Assembly: GCA_041690635.1 (NCBI GenBank)
Contig: JAWLGZ010000005.1
Span: 350,100 to 414,099, forward strand
Source: JAWLGZ01 sp041690635
GTDB taxonomy: Bacteria; Pseudomonadota; Gammaproteobacteria; Thiohalomonadales; Thiohalomonadaceae
Reading direction: 5' to 3'
DNA: 64,000 nt
The position numbers were made by a program, and so were the translations under genes. Below are positions 42,573-51,088 of the stretch, in pieces. Every line of letters begins with the position of its first letter. The first letter of the stretch is position 1. The notes below the pieces were generated by a model that was not told the origin of the DNA, made no database searches, and was given only the letters and a program-made list of their open reading frames with translations.

Positions 42573-43821
42573 CATCCTGGCCCTCGCCCTGCGCAGTCTC
42601 TGGAACCGTCGTTTCACGGCGCTGCTGACCCTGTTTGCGATCTCCCTGAGCGTGGCGCTGCTGCTGGCGGTGGAGCGGGTGCGCACCGATGCCCGAGGCA
42701 GTTTCGCCAACACCATCTCCGGTACCGACCTCATCGTCGGCGCCCGCGCCGGCAGCATCCAGCTGCTGCTCTATTCGGTGTTCCGCATCGGCAGCCCCAC
42801 CAACAACATCTCGTGGGAGAGTTACCGGGAGATCGCTGACCACCGTGACGTGGCATGGACCATTCCCATTGCGCTCGGCGATTCACACAAAGGGTTTCGG
42901 GTGCTGGGCACCACCGGCGACTACTTCAGGCACTATCGGTATGCCCGCACCCGTGAGTTGACCTTCACCGCAGGGCGGCCGTTCGAGGCGCTCTACGATG
43001 CGGTGCTCGGGGCGCAGGTGGCCGAGCAGCTGGGCTACGACCTGGGGGAGCCGATCGTCGTCGCCCACGGGGCCGGTGCGGTGAGCTTCGTCGAGCATGC
43101 GGACAAGCCGTTCCGCGTCGTGGGTATCCTTGCCCCCACCGGCACGCCGGTCGATCGCACCGTGCATGTCAGTCTGGAGGCGATCGAGGCGATCCACCTC
43201 GGCTGGGAGAGCGGCGCGCCGTTGCAGGGCCTGTCGCTGCCGGGCCGGGACCGTGCGGATCTGACGCCGAAGAGCATCACCGCCTTCCTGGTGGGGCTCG
43301 ATTCGAAGATCAAGACCTTCCGCGTGCAGCGCCATATCAACGACTACCGCAAGGAGCCGCTGCTCGCGATCCTGCCCGGTGTCGCCCTGCAGGAGTTGTG
43401 GGACCTGATGGCGGTGGCTGAACGGGCGCTGCTGGCCATCTCCGGCTTCGTGGTGCTGGTGGGGCTGACCGGCATGCTGACCATGATCCTGGCGGGGCTG
43501 AACGAGCGACGGCGGGAGATGGCCATCCTGCGCTCGGTGGGCGCCCGTCCGGTGCATCTGTTCGCGCTGTTGGTCAGCGAGGCGGTCGGCCTTGCCCTGG
43601 CAGGCGCCGCCACCGGTCTGGGGCTGCTCTATCTGGGATTGGCGGCGGTGCGCCCCTTCGTCGCGCGGAATTATGGTCTCTATCTGGACATCGCCGCCCC
43701 GTCCGGTTATGAGTGGTCGCTGCTCGGCGGCGTGGTTGGTGCGGCCTTCCTGATGGGGTTGATCCCGGCCTGGCGCGCCTACCGCAACGCCCTGACCGAC
43801 GGCCTGACCGTCCGTGTTTAA
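42565..43821 (+). CDS. FtsX/MacB-type ABC permease, zinc system
   Basis: 418 residues from GTG 42565 (GGTGGAGGG just upstream). An N-terminal helix (LTLFAISLSVALLLAVERV), a large periplasmic domain (about residues 40-275), and three C-terminal helices with GLTGMLTMILAGLNERRREMAILRSVGARPVHLFALLVSEA, the FtsX/MacB core motif. These permeases usually act mechanically rather than as channels, so the system may move a zinc-carrying protein or complex rather than free ions. It overlaps the ATPase gene. Confidence 0.87.
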
Positions 43822-43822
43822 T

Positions 43823-43960
43823 CCTGAAAACCGGAACTCTCGCCAAGACGCAAAGAACGCAAAGAAAAACCGAACAGAACATGCACGTTGGAAGTCACCC
43901 GGGACGGGGTGTGCCCATGGGTGTAACACGGGGTCTTTCTTGGCGAGAGTAATTTACAGG
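43823..43960. repeat. MITE-like intergenic element, copy C
   Basis: Starts CCTGAAAACCGGAACTCTCG and ends GGCGAGAGTAATTTACAGG, giving inverted ends of about 20 bp like those of copies A and B. The centre (GAACATGCACGTTGGAAGTC) is unrelated to A and B, so only the ends are shared. It separates the permease from the DUF3299 gene in an otherwise continuous operon. Confidence 0.75.
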
Positions 43961-43983
43961 TTGAAGGAATCTGGTGAGCTGCA

Positions 43984-44544
43984 ATGAGAGTCCAAACGAT
44001 GCTGAAACGCTTTTGGTTAACGATGGCTTTGCTGCTACCGGTAAGCGGTTTTGCGCTGCCGCCGGAGTTCGAGGCCAAGGTGGCGGATGACGGGGCCCTC
44101 GTGCTGGAGTGGGAGGATCTGGTGCCGGAGGCGTTCCGGGTCGAGAAGCTGCTGGAGGAGCTGGGCATCAACGACATGGCGGATGACGACCCCCGCGCCT
44201 ACGAGGCGCTGGAGAGGCTCAAGGAGATATGGGCTTCGGCCCCGACCCGCGCCGAACTGGAAGGGCAGGTGATCCGGTTGCCGGGGTTCGTCATCCCCCT
44301 GGAGGGGGACGGCAAGAAGATGTCGAGTTTCCTTCTGGTGCCTTACTTCGGCGCCTGCATCCACGTGCCGCCGCCGCCCGCCAACCAGATGGTCCTGGTG
44401 GAGATGAAGAACGATGGCGCGGCCATCCGCGAACTCTACGACACGGTCTGGGTGACCGGCCACCTGCGTACCGAGCGCACGCAAAGCGAGATGGGCGAGG
44501 CGGGCTATCTCATCGAGGCCACGGAAGTGAAGCCGTATGAGTGA
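43984..44544 (+). CDS. DUF3299 lipoprotein/periplasmic protein, ZrgE-like
   Basis: 186 residues with an N-terminal signal (WLTMALLLPVSGFA). The DUF3299 core is LEGQVIRLPGFVIPLEGDGKKMSSFLLVPYFGACIHVPPPPANQMVLVEM, ending TVWVTGHLRTERTQSEMGEAGYLIEATEVKPY. In V. cholerae a DUF3299 protein (ZrgE) belongs to the same zinc-uptake locus as ZrgA. ATG 43984 is the first Met in frame with a credible signal peptide. Confidence 0.85.
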   Translation: MRVQTMLKRFWLTMALLLPVSGFALPPEFEAKVADDGALVLEWEDLVPEAFRVEKLLEELGINDMADDDPRAYEALERLKEIWASAPTRAELEGQVIRLPGFVIPLEGDGKKMSSFLLVPYFGACIHVPPPPANQMVLVEMKNDGAAIRELYDTVWVTGHLRTERTQSEMGEAGYLIEATEVKPYE

Positions 44545-44562
44545 AGTCAGGCGTTACGGCGG

Positions 44563-44613
44563 GTTAAGGGTTGGGGCGGTGCTTTTCCTCCTTCTTAACT
44601 TTTAACCCTTAAC
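44563..44613. terminator. Possible bidirectional terminator between the DUF3299 gene and znuB
   Basis: GTTAAGGGTT at 44563-44572 pairs with AACCCTTAAC at 44604-44613, with a 31-base pyrimidine-rich loop, followed by TTTTCC. It lies between convergent genes, the right arm reaching into the znuB stop. Confidence 0.4.
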
Positions 44614-45403
44614 TTTTCCAACCCGGCTTCCAGAACCAGGGGCCGGCAAAGAAGAGCAGCGCGGCGACCGAGACGATGGCCGGACCTGCCGGCAGATCCC
44701 ACTCCATCGAGCCGTACAGGCCGCCGCCCACAGCCATCGCCCCGAACAGACTGCCGAACAGCGCCATCTGTTCCGGCGTGCGGGCGAAGAAGCGCCCCGT
44801 CGCTGCCGGGATGATGAGCATGGCGGTGATGAGCAGAATCCCCACCACCTTCATCGCCACCGCGATCACCACCGCAATCAGCAGCATGTAGGCGAGGTGG
44901 ACCGCCAGCACCCGCACCCCTTCGACCCGCGCCAGCTCTTCATGCACCGTGATGGCCAGCAGGGGGCGCCACAGGAAGGCCATCGCCGCCAGGACCAGCA
45001 CGCCGCCGCCCCAGATCCAGTAGAGATCTTCCCGGGTGATGGCGAGGATGTCGCCGAACAGATAGCCGAGCAGGTCCACCCGCAGCCCCTCCATGAAGGC
45101 AAGCGCCACCAGCCCCAGCGATAGGGTGCTGTGGGAAAGGATGCCGAGCAGGGTATCCCCCGCCAGCCGCTCCTGGCGCTTCAGCAGCACCAACAGCACC
45201 GCGACCGCCACGCAGACGCCGACGATGGCCAGGTTGGGGTTGGTGTCGAGCAGAAAACCGAGGGCGACACCAAGCAGGGCGGCATGGGCCAGGGTGTCGC
45301 CGAAATAGGCCATGCGTCGCCACACAATGAAGGCGCCGAGCGGTCCGGTCACCAGCGCCACGCCGAGGCCGCCGGCCAGCGCACGCCAGAGAAAATCATC
45401 CAT
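44609..45403 (-). CDS. znuB: Zinc ABC transporter permease
   Basis: 264 residues with about eight helices. GPLGAFIVWRRMAYFGDTLAHAALLGVALG is the ABC-3 family EAA-like start; VVIAVAMKVVGILLITAMLIIPAATGRFFARTPEQM is the conserved second half. It overlaps znuC by 8 bases. Inner-membrane pore of ZnuABC, importing zinc under depletion, and belonging to the zur-znuC-znuB transcript. Confidence 0.95.
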   Translation of the reverse strand: MDDFLWRALAGGLGVALVTGPLGAFIVWRRMAYFGDTLAHAALLGVALGFLLDTNPNLAIVGVCVAVAVLLVLLKRQERLAGDTLLGILSHSTLSLGLVALAFMEGLRVDLLGYLFGDILAITREDLYWIWGGGVLVLAAMAFLWRPLLAITVHEELARVEGVRVLAVHLAYMLLIAVVIAVAMKVVGILLITAMLIIPAATGRFFARTPEQMALFGSLFGAMAVGGGLYGSMEWDLPAGPAIVSVAALLFFAGPWFWKPGWKS

Positions 45404-46136
45404 TGGGTTCTCCTTCGGCGTGGATCGCGCAGTCGTGATGATCGTGGGTGTAGATGGCCAGCTCTTGCGGGGCGCCGGGAAACAGCTTCCGGTACACCGG
45501 GTCGGCGGTCACCGCCCGTGGATGCCCGGCGCAGCAGACGTGGCGGTCGAGGCAGACCACATGATCGGTGGCGGCCATCACCAGGTGCAGGTCGTGGGAG
45601 ACCATCAGAATGCCGCAGCCACGCCGGTCGCGGATACGCCGGATGAGGGCGTAGAGTTCGGATTGCCCCGTCACGTCCACCCCTTGCACCGGTTCGTCCA
45701 GCATCAGCAGATCCGGCTCGCGCAGCAGGGCGCGGGCCAGGGAGACCCGCTGCAATTCACCACCGGAGATGGTCTGCACCGGTGAATCCAGCACCCCCGC
45801 CGCCCCCACCTCGGTCAGTACCGCATGCAGCCGTTCGCGGGGGGCACGGGTACCCAGGGTCAGAAAGCGGGCCACGGTCAACGGCAGCACCGGATCGAGG
45901 CTGAGCCGCTGCGGCACGTAGCCGATGCGGAGTCCGGAGCGGCGCGTGACCTCGCCCGCGTCGGGCCGTGTCAGGCCGAGCAGCACGCGCAACAGCGTGG
46001 ACTTGCCGGCCCCGTTTGGACCAATGACGGTGACGATCTCGCCGTCGCCGACCGCCACGTCCACCGCGTCGAGCACCGTGCGGCCGTGAAAGCCCACGGT
46101 GATCCCGCGGCAGGCCACGAGTGCGGCCTCACTCAC
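45396..46136 (-). CDS. znuC: Zinc ABC transporter ATP-binding protein
   Basis: 246 residues from GTG 46136, which overlaps the zur stop by 8 bases. TVIGPNGAGKSTLLRVLLGL (Walker A), QTISGGELQRVSLARALLREPDLLMLDEPVQGVDVTGQSELY (signature and Walker B), ILMVSHDLHLV (switch). The C-terminal tail AIYTHDHHDCAIHAEGEPNG is His-rich, typical of ZnuC. The GTG start is preferred over longer frames because the ABC fold begins at LVACRGITVGFHG. Confidence 0.95.
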   Translation of the reverse strand: MSEAALVACRGITVGFHGRTVLDAVDVAVGDGEIVTVIGPNGAGKSTLLRVLLGLTRPDAGEVTRRSGLRIGYVPQRLSLDPVLPLTVARFLTLGTRAPRERLHAVLTEVGAAGVLDSPVQTISGGELQRVSLARALLREPDLLMLDEPVQGVDVTGQSELYALIRRIRDRRGCGILMVSHDLHLVMAATDHVVCLDRHVCCAGHPRAVTADPVYRKLFPGAPQELAIYTHDHHDCAIHAEGEPNG

Positions 46137-46626
46137 CTGCGTGCTCCCGGCAGTGGTCGCACAGGCCGCTGATCTCGACGGTGTGGTGCTCCGCGCTGAA
46201 GCCCAGATCGGCGGCGCTCGCCTCCACCGCACGGGTGATCCGCCGTTCGTCCAGCTCCGCCACCTCCTGGCAGCCGCGGCAGACCAGAAACTGTCCTGCG
46301 TGGGGCTTGCCCGGGTGGGTGCAGCCGACAAAGGCGTTCAGGCTCTCCAGGCGATGAATGAGTCCGTGTTCGAGCAGAAAATCGAGCGCCCGGTAGACCG
46401 TCGGCGGGGCGGCATTGATCCCCTCTGCGCGCAGTTCTTCCAGCAAGGTGTAGGCCCCGACCGGACGGTGGCTGGCCCACACCAGCTCGAGAACCCGGCG
46501 CCTCTGCGGCGTCAGCCGGGCGCCCTGCCTGCGGCACACCTCGGCCGCGGTCTCCAGGGCCCGGGAGACGCAGCGGTCGTGGTCATGGCGGGGGGTGAAG
46601 GCGGGGCCGGCGGTCTCGCTGCTCAT
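46129..46626 (-). CDS. zur: Zinc uptake regulator Zur (Fur family)
   Basis: 165 residues from ATG 46626. The Fur winged-helix part is RQGARLTPQRRRVLELVWASHRPVGAYTLLEELRAEGINAAPPTVYRALDFLLEHGLIHRLES. The structural zinc site is in LVCRGCQEV and GLCDHCREHAGE (two CxxC pairs), which favours Zur over Fur, as does the location beside znuCB. It represses zinc uptake genes when zinc is sufficient. The long upstream frame that reaches 47316 is antisense to znuA. Confidence 0.94.
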   Translation of the reverse strand: MSSETAGPAFTPRHDHDRCVSRALETAAEVCRRQGARLTPQRRRVLELVWASHRPVGAYTLLEELRAEGINAAPPTVYRALDFLLEHGLIHRLESLNAFVGCTHPGKPHAGQFLVCRGCQEVAELDERRITRAVEASAADLGFSAEHHTVEISGLCDHCREHAGE

Positions 46627-46651
46627 GGTGGTCGTCCCGGGTGAAAGTAAC

Positions 46652-46664
46652 GTTATACTATAAC
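46652..46664. promoter_or_regulatory. Zur-box-like operator, site 2 (zur-znuA divergent)
   Basis: GTTATACTATAAC is a perfect 6-bp inverted repeat around one base. It lies 25 bases before the zur start and 25 bases before the znuA start, so it can control both directions. Confidence 0.82.
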
Positions 46665-46689
46665 GCCTTTGACCACGATTGGCCCCCCC

Positions 46690-47613
46690 ATGAAGCGCCT
46701 CACCTTCGCCTCCCTGTTCCTCCTTCTTCTCGCCACCCTGCCGGTTCGGGCCGACGGGCCTGTGGTGGTGGCCAGCATCGCGCCGCTGCACTCGCTGCTC
46801 TCCGGCGTCATGGCCGGGGTATCCGAGCCGCACCTGCTGGTGCGGGGCGGCGCCTCTCCGCACACCTACACGCTGCGCCCCTCCGACATGCGCGCGCTGG
46901 AGAACGCAACCGCGGTGTTCTGGATCGGCGAGGGGCTGGAGACCTTTCTGGTGCGCCCCCTCGGCGCCCGCCAGGCGCAAGGGGAGGTGGTGGAGGTGAT
47001 GGCTATCCCGGAGATGGTGCTGCGGCCCGCCAGGGAAGGGGGGGTGTGGGAGAAGGGTGATGAGCACGGACACGACCATCACGGACATGGCGGGCACGAG
47101 ATCGATCCTCACCTGTGGCTCGATCCGCGGAATGCGGCACGTATCGTCAACACGATGGCCGACACCCTGTCCGAGGCGGACCCGGTGAATGCCGCGCGCT
47201 ACCGCGCCAATGCCGGGGAACTCACCGAACGGCTTGCCGCGCTGGAGAGCGAGTTGCACGGAAAGTTGGCCCCGGTGCGTGAACTCCCCTACCTGGTCTT
47301 CCACGACGCCTACCACTATTTCGAGGCCCGCTTCGGACTCTCCCCTGCCGGCGCCGTGACCGTCGGTCCGGAGGTGCGTCCCGGAGCCGCCCGGCTCACC
47401 GACATCCGGGAACGGCTTCGCCGGACCGAGGCCCGCTGTGTATTTGCAGAACCCCAGTTCCGATCGTCAGTGGTGCAGGTGGTGGTTGAGGGCAGCGGTG
47501 CCCGGATCGGTGTACTGGATCCGGTGGGGGCGGATCTGACGCCGGGCGAGGATCTCTATTTCGAACTGCTGCGTGGGCTGGCCGATTCGCTGGTCGACTG
47601 CCTCGGCGATTAA
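46690..47613 (+). CDS. znuA: Zinc ABC transporter substrate-binding protein
   Basis: 307 residues with a signal peptide (MKRLTFASLFLLLLATLPVRA). VVVASIAPLHSLLSGVMAGVSEPHLLVRGGASPHTYTLRPSDMRALENA carries the first metal-binding His region. A His-rich loop (EHGHDHHGHGGHEIDPHLWLDPRNA) follows, then YLVFHDAYHYFEARFGLSPAGAVTVGPEVRPG and CVFAEPQF. ATG 46690 is used, since the signal peptide begins there. Captures periplasmic zinc for ZnuBC. Confidence 0.95.
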   Translation: MKRLTFASLFLLLLATLPVRADGPVVVASIAPLHSLLSGVMAGVSEPHLLVRGGASPHTYTLRPSDMRALENATAVFWIGEGLETFLVRPLGARQAQGEVVEVMAIPEMVLRPAREGGVWEKGDEHGHDHHGHGGHEIDPHLWLDPRNAARIVNTMADTLSEADPVNAARYRANAGELTERLAALESELHGKLAPVRELPYLVFHDAYHYFEARFGLSPAGAVTVGPEVRPGAARLTDIRERLRRTEARCVFAEPQFRSSVVQVVVEGSGARIGVLDPVGADLTPGEDLYFELLRGLADSLVDCLGD

Positions 47614-47621
47614 GGATCGAT

Positions 47622-47674
47622 TTTCGCAGAGACGCCAAGCCCGCCAAGAAAAGCAATGCGTCTTGGCGAGAGTC
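47622..47674. repeat. Intergenic hairpin of the CGC-AAAG family, short copy
   Basis: TTTCGCAGAGACGCCAAGCC and TGCGTCTTGGCGAGAGTCAA form a short imperfect inverted repeat between the convergent znuA and yqiA genes. It looks like an internally deleted relative of the MITE-like copies. Confidence 0.7.
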
Positions 47675-47680
47675 AAACGC

Positions 47681-48232
47681 TCAGTGACTTTCGAGAAACG
47701 TGCGAATCGCCGGGATCTTCGTCTCGAAGCCGCTAAAGCCATGATCGCCGTCGGGGTCGACCACCCGTTCCGCATGGGGCAGGGCGTCGATGGTCCTGGT
47801 GTGGTCGAGCAGTTCATCCCCCATCTGCAACAGCAGCAACAACCGGCTTTGGTCGGGGTTGCGGGCATCGAACTGCTTGAGTGAATTCAGGTGGGCTTCG
47901 GTGAATTCGAACTGTGAACCGTCGAAGTAGTTGCGGTTCAGCCCGAGCAGGCGCCCGGCCGGCAGTTTCAGGTGCACCACCGGGTTGACCAGCACCGCCG
48001 GCAGGCCGAGCGTCTCCGACAGGTGCAGGGCGTAGTAACCGCCCAGCGAGCTGCCGACCAGCAGCGGCGGTTCCGAAAACACCGCGACGAATTCACGCAG
48101 CGTCTCCACCGCCAGTTCCGGGATGTGGCTCAGGGTGGGGGCGAACACCCGCGGGAAGTAGTGCTTGAGAACGGTCGCCTTGTGGGACCGCCCCGTGCTG
48201 GCGAAGCCGTGGATGTAGAGGAGGGGGCGCAT
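47681..48232 (-). CDS. yqiA: YqiA/YcfP family alpha/beta hydrolase
   Basis: 183 residues. LLYIHGFASTGRSHKA begins the fold; LLVGSSLGGYYALHLSE holds the nucleophile Ser; the acid/base part is DPDGDHGFSGFETKIP, with the catalytic His. YqiA-like proteins are small esterases whose natural substrate is unknown. The gene is followed by repeat DNA and preceded by DUF3501. Confidence 0.88.
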   Translation of the reverse strand: MRPLLYIHGFASTGRSHKATVLKHYFPRVFAPTLSHIPELAVETLREFVAVFSEPPLLVGSSLGGYYALHLSETLGLPAVLVNPVVHLKLPAGRLLGLNRNYFDGSQFEFTEAHLNSLKQFDARNPDQSRLLLLLQMGDELLDHTRTIDALPHAERVVDPDGDHGFSGFETKIPAIRTFLESH

Positions 48233-48265
48233 GGAGAGGGGGCCGCCCGCAGGCAGCCCCGAAAC

Positions 48266-48850
48266 TCAATCGAGGTCGGCGGCCAGGGAGTCACGAACCG
48301 GCGCCGCCACCGCGTCCACTGTGTGGGCGTATTCGGGGTGATCGATGCCGATGGCGATGCCGGCGCCGCTTTTCGCCGCTGCACACATCTCCGGCGTCAG
48401 CTCGAAGCGGAGGAAGTGGACCGACGAGGTCTTCTCCTCGGTAGTGCGTTCGAGGTCCTCGTTGGCGATGGGGAACACCTTGTCGAAACCGGCCACCTGC
48501 ACCCAGGTCTTCTCCTCGATGCCATGCAGCTTGGCCAGCTTCTCCCGCCGCTCCTCCACGTCCGGGTACTCGATCATGAAGGTGACCTTCCAGTTCGAGC
48601 CGTCCGGGATGAGCGGGTTGTAGGCCTCGAGCTCCTCCTCGATGCCGGCGCGCTCGAAGATGCGCTCGGCACGCAGCATCTCCTGCACCTGGTACTGCAT
48701 GGTGAGGCGGTCTTCAAAGTAGAGGGTGGCGTTGGGGCCGACCGGCACCTGTCGGTTCTGCTTGTGCGCCATCACCTTGGCCCGGAACTCGGGCCGCACC
48801 TGGGCGTACTCCTCCAGGCTGTAGAGATACTCACGGGTCAGTTTCTTCAT
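48266..48850 (-). CDS. DUF3501 family protein
   Basis: 194 residues, soluble, no signal peptide. KKLTREYLYSLEEYAQVRPEFRAKVMAHKQNRQVPVGPNATLYFEDRLTMQYQVQEMLRAERIF is the conserved start of DUF3501. Its neighbours upstream are the Fe-S protein and rubrerythrin, a grouping I associate with peroxide detoxification in this bacterial lineage. A conserved Glu/His set (FELTPEMCAAAKSGAGIAIGIDHPEY) may bind metal. Function unknown. Confidence 0.85.
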   Translation of the reverse strand: MKKLTREYLYSLEEYAQVRPEFRAKVMAHKQNRQVPVGPNATLYFEDRLTMQYQVQEMLRAERIFERAGIEEELEAYNPLIPDGSNWKVTFMIEYPDVEERREKLAKLHGIEEKTWVQVAGFDKVFPIANEDLERTTEEKTSSVHFLRFELTPEMCAAAKSGAGIAIGIDHPEYAHTVDAVAAPVRDSLAADLD

Positions 48851-48869
48851 CGTTGCCTCCTGAAAAACA

Positions 48870-49012
48870 CGTTCACCGCAGAGGGCGCAGAGGTCGCAGA
48901 GAGTTCGATAGCTTATGCCTCTGTGACAGGTATCGCGCCGGGGATGATACCGTCATTGCTTGCTGATCTCTGATCGGGTTTCTCTGCGTCCTCTGCGACC
49001 TCTGCGGTTAAG
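48870..49012. repeat. Intergenic imperfect hairpin, CGCAGAGG type
   Basis: GTTCACCGCAGAGGGCGCAG at the left and GCGACCTCTGCGGTTAAGGC at the right pair over several blocks, around a ~90-bp unrelated centre. It lies between the DUF3501 and Fe-S genes and is the second copy of the type seen at 32032-32127. Confidence 0.75.
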
Positions 49013-49021
49013 GCTCTTTGT

Positions 49022-50368
49022 TTAAATCCCGTAGGCCTTGCGGAGCAGGGTCATCGGGTGCTCCGGCGCCTGGCCGTTGGCGAGGCCGTTTTCGATCTGG
49101 TGGCCCGCCATCGGGCAGTCACTGCCGTAGTGATCGGGGTTGGACTGCTTCACCTTGTTCACCACCGGGCGGGCGATCTTCATCGAGATCTCGTGGAACT
49201 CGCTCTTCACCGCGTAGGTGCCGTCGTGACCGGAGCAGCGCTCAATGGCGTCCACCTGGGTGTCCGGGATGAGCGAGAGCACATCGCGCGTCTTCAGCCC
49301 CATGTTCTGCACCCGCAGGTGGCAGGCCACGTGGTAGGCCACATTGCCCAGCGGTTGTTTGAACTCGGTCTTCAGCCTGCCTTCCTTGTGGCGCAGCATC
49401 AGGTATTCGAACGGGTCGAACAGGTGATCGGCCACCTTGCGCACCGCCTCGTCCTCGGGGAACAGCAGCGGCAGCTCCTGTTTGAACATGAGGGCGCAGG
49501 AGGGGACCGGGGCGACGATATCCCACCCCTCGTCTACCAGTTTGGCCAGTACCGGGATGTTAGCGTTCTTGGACGCTTCGACCGCGTCGAGGTCGCCCAG
49601 CTCCATCTTCGGCATACCGCAGCACTGCTCCTTCTCGGCGATGGTGACCGGGATGCCGTTGTGTTCGAACACGGCGGTGAGGTCCTCACCGATGTGCGGC
49701 TCGTTGTAGTTGCCGTAGCAGGTGGCGAACAGCGCCACCTTGCCGGTGGTGATGCCCGCGGGGTCGGCAACGATGTTGTCACCCTTGCGCCGCGCCAGCC
49801 GCTTGCGCAGGGTGTCGCTGTGGTATTCGGGGAGCTTGGCGTCCGGGTGCACGCCGAGCAGCTTGTCCAGCACCTTGCGCGCGGGGCCGATTTTGTTCAC
49901 CGCGTTGACCGTCTGCGCCACCACCGGAATGGAGGCGAGCCTGCCCACCGTGTCGGTGGAGGTGAGGATACGGTCGCGGCTCTTCACGTCGCCCTTTTTG
50001 AACTTTACCGCCTTGGCGCGCAGCATCAGGTGCGGGAAGTCGAGGTTCCACTCGTGGGGCGGCACGTAGGGACACTTGGTCATGTAGCAGAGGTCGCACA
50101 GGTAGCAGTGGTCGACCACCTTCCAGTAGTCGGCCTTCGCCACCCCGTCCACCTCCATGCTCTCCGACTCGTCCACCAGGTCGAAGAGCGTCGGGAAGGC
50201 GTTGCACAGACTCACGCAGCGACGACAGCCGTGGCAGGCGTCGAACACCCGTTCCAGTTCGGTGAAGAGCGCAGCCTCATCGTAGAAGGCCGGATTCTTC
50301 CAGTCGATGGGGTGGCGCGTCGGCGCTTCCAGGTTTCCTTCGCGCGTCGTTTTGGTGGCCGCTGTCAT
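49022..50368 (-). CDS. Fe-S oxidoreductase of the GlpC/HdrB type
   Basis: 448 residues. Two [4Fe-4S] motifs near the N-terminus (CHGCRRCVSLCNAFP and CYLCDLCYMTKCPYVPP) and a C-terminal CCG-type part (EKEQCCGMPKMELGD, then ERCSGHDGTYAVK). ATG 50368 has GGAGG 7 bases upstream; the longer frame runs through a repeat element. It lies just downstream of rubrerythrin in the same direction, and may supply it with electrons. No flavin-binding motif was seen. Confidence 0.87.
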   Translation of the reverse strand: MTAATKTTREGNLEAPTRHPIDWKNPAFYDEAALFTELERVFDACHGCRRCVSLCNAFPTLFDLVDESESMEVDGVAKADYWKVVDHCYLCDLCYMTKCPYVPPHEWNLDFPHLMLRAKAVKFKKGDVKSRDRILTSTDTVGRLASIPVVAQTVNAVNKIGPARKVLDKLLGVHPDAKLPEYHSDTLRKRLARRKGDNIVADPAGITTGKVALFATCYGNYNEPHIGEDLTAVFEHNGIPVTIAEKEQCCGMPKMELGDLDAVEASKNANIPVLAKLVDEGWDIVAPVPSCALMFKQELPLLFPEDEAVRKVADHLFDPFEYLMLRHKEGRLKTEFKQPLGNVAYHVACHLRVQNMGLKTRDVLSLIPDTQVDAIERCSGHDGTYAVKSEFHEISMKIARPVVNKVKQSNPDHYGSDCPMAGHQIENGLANGQAPEHPMTLLRKAYGI

Positions 50369-50388
50369 CGTGCAATCCTCCCGGATGA

Positions 50389-50553
50389 ACCTGAAAACCG
50401 CAGTCACTCTCGCAAAGACGCCAAGCACGCCAAGAAAAACAGACTGGTGTGCCGATCAACGGCTCCACATTCCGGGTGGAACCGCAACGACTGCCTTGTT
50501 TCTGCTTTCTCAGCGTCTTTGCGTTCTTGGCGAGAGTCCACTGCCGTTTTCAG
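50389..50553. repeat. MITE-like intergenic element, copy B
   Basis: Begins CCTGAAAACCGCAGTCACTC and ends GAGTCCACTGCCGTTTTCAGG, i.e. imperfect terminal inverted repeats of about 25 bp. The interior shares long blocks with copy A (30035-30203), including ATTCCGGGTGGAAC and CGACTGCCTTGTT. It lies between rubrerythrin and the Fe-S gene, close to the Fe-S ribosome binding site. Confidence 0.82.
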
Positions 50554-50571
50554 GATGAATTCGATGCGGTT

Positions 50572-50593
50572 CCGGGGCGGATACCCGCCCCGG
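50572..50593 (-). terminator. Hairpin after rubrerythrin
   Basis: CCGGGGCGG at 50572-50580 pairs with CCGCCCCGG at 50585-50593 around a 4-base loop, 16 bases after the rubrerythrin stop on the minus strand. There is no U-tract, so it may protect the mRNA end or act only weakly as a terminator. Confidence 0.45.
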
Positions 50594-50609
50594 TGTCCGC
50601 GGTTACTGC

Positions 50610-51029
50610 TTACTCGCCCAGCGAGTCCAAGGCCTTCTGGAAGCGGTTGGCGTGGGAACGCTCCGCCTTGGCCAGGGTCTCGAACCAGTCGGCGATCTCG
50701 TCGAAGCCCTCGTCGCGGGCAGTCTTGGCCATGCCCGGGTACATGTCGGTGTACTCGTGGGTCTCGCCGGCGATGGCGGTCTTCAGGTTGGCGTCGGTGG
50801 CGCCGAACGGCATGCCGGTGGCCGGATCACCGCAGGTTTCCAGATACTCCAGATGGCCGTGGGCGTGACCGGTCTCACCTTCGGCGGTGGAGCGGAACAC
50901 GGCGGCCACATCGTTGAAGCCCTCCACGTCAGCCTTGGCTGCGAAGTAGAGATAACGGCGGTTGGCCTGGGATTCGCCCGCAAAGGCCTCTTTCAGGTGG
51001 TTTTCGGTCTTGCTGCCTTTCAGATCCAT
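50610..51029 (-). CDS. rbr: Rubrerythrin, ferritin-like domain only
   Basis: 139 residues. Diiron ligands appear in four helices: AFAGESQANRRYLYFA, AEGETGHAHGHLEYL, IAGETHEYTDMYPG and AKAERSHANRFQKAL. The C-terminal rubredoxin (FeCys4) domain of classical rubrerythrin is missing, so a separate electron donor is needed; the Fe-S protein downstream is the obvious candidate. GGAGAG precedes the ATG at 51029. It reduces hydrogen peroxide. A promoter and palindrome are seen upstream. Confidence 0.92.
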   Translation of the reverse strand: MDLKGSKTENHLKEAFAGESQANRRYLYFAAKADVEGFNDVAAVFRSTAEGETGHAHGHLEYLETCGDPATGMPFGATDANLKTAIAGETHEYTDMYPGMAKTARDEGFDEIADWFETLAKAERSHANRFQKALDSLGE

Positions 51030-51088
51030 CGTGCTCTCCTTTGACTTCAGTCGTGACGGATTGTTGAACTACAAACGGAAAATCCGTA

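Noticed and set aside
46627..47316. Long N-terminal extension of Zur reaching into znuA.
   Set aside because: The extension is antisense to znuA and to the Zur box; ATG 46626 gives the normal Fur-family length.
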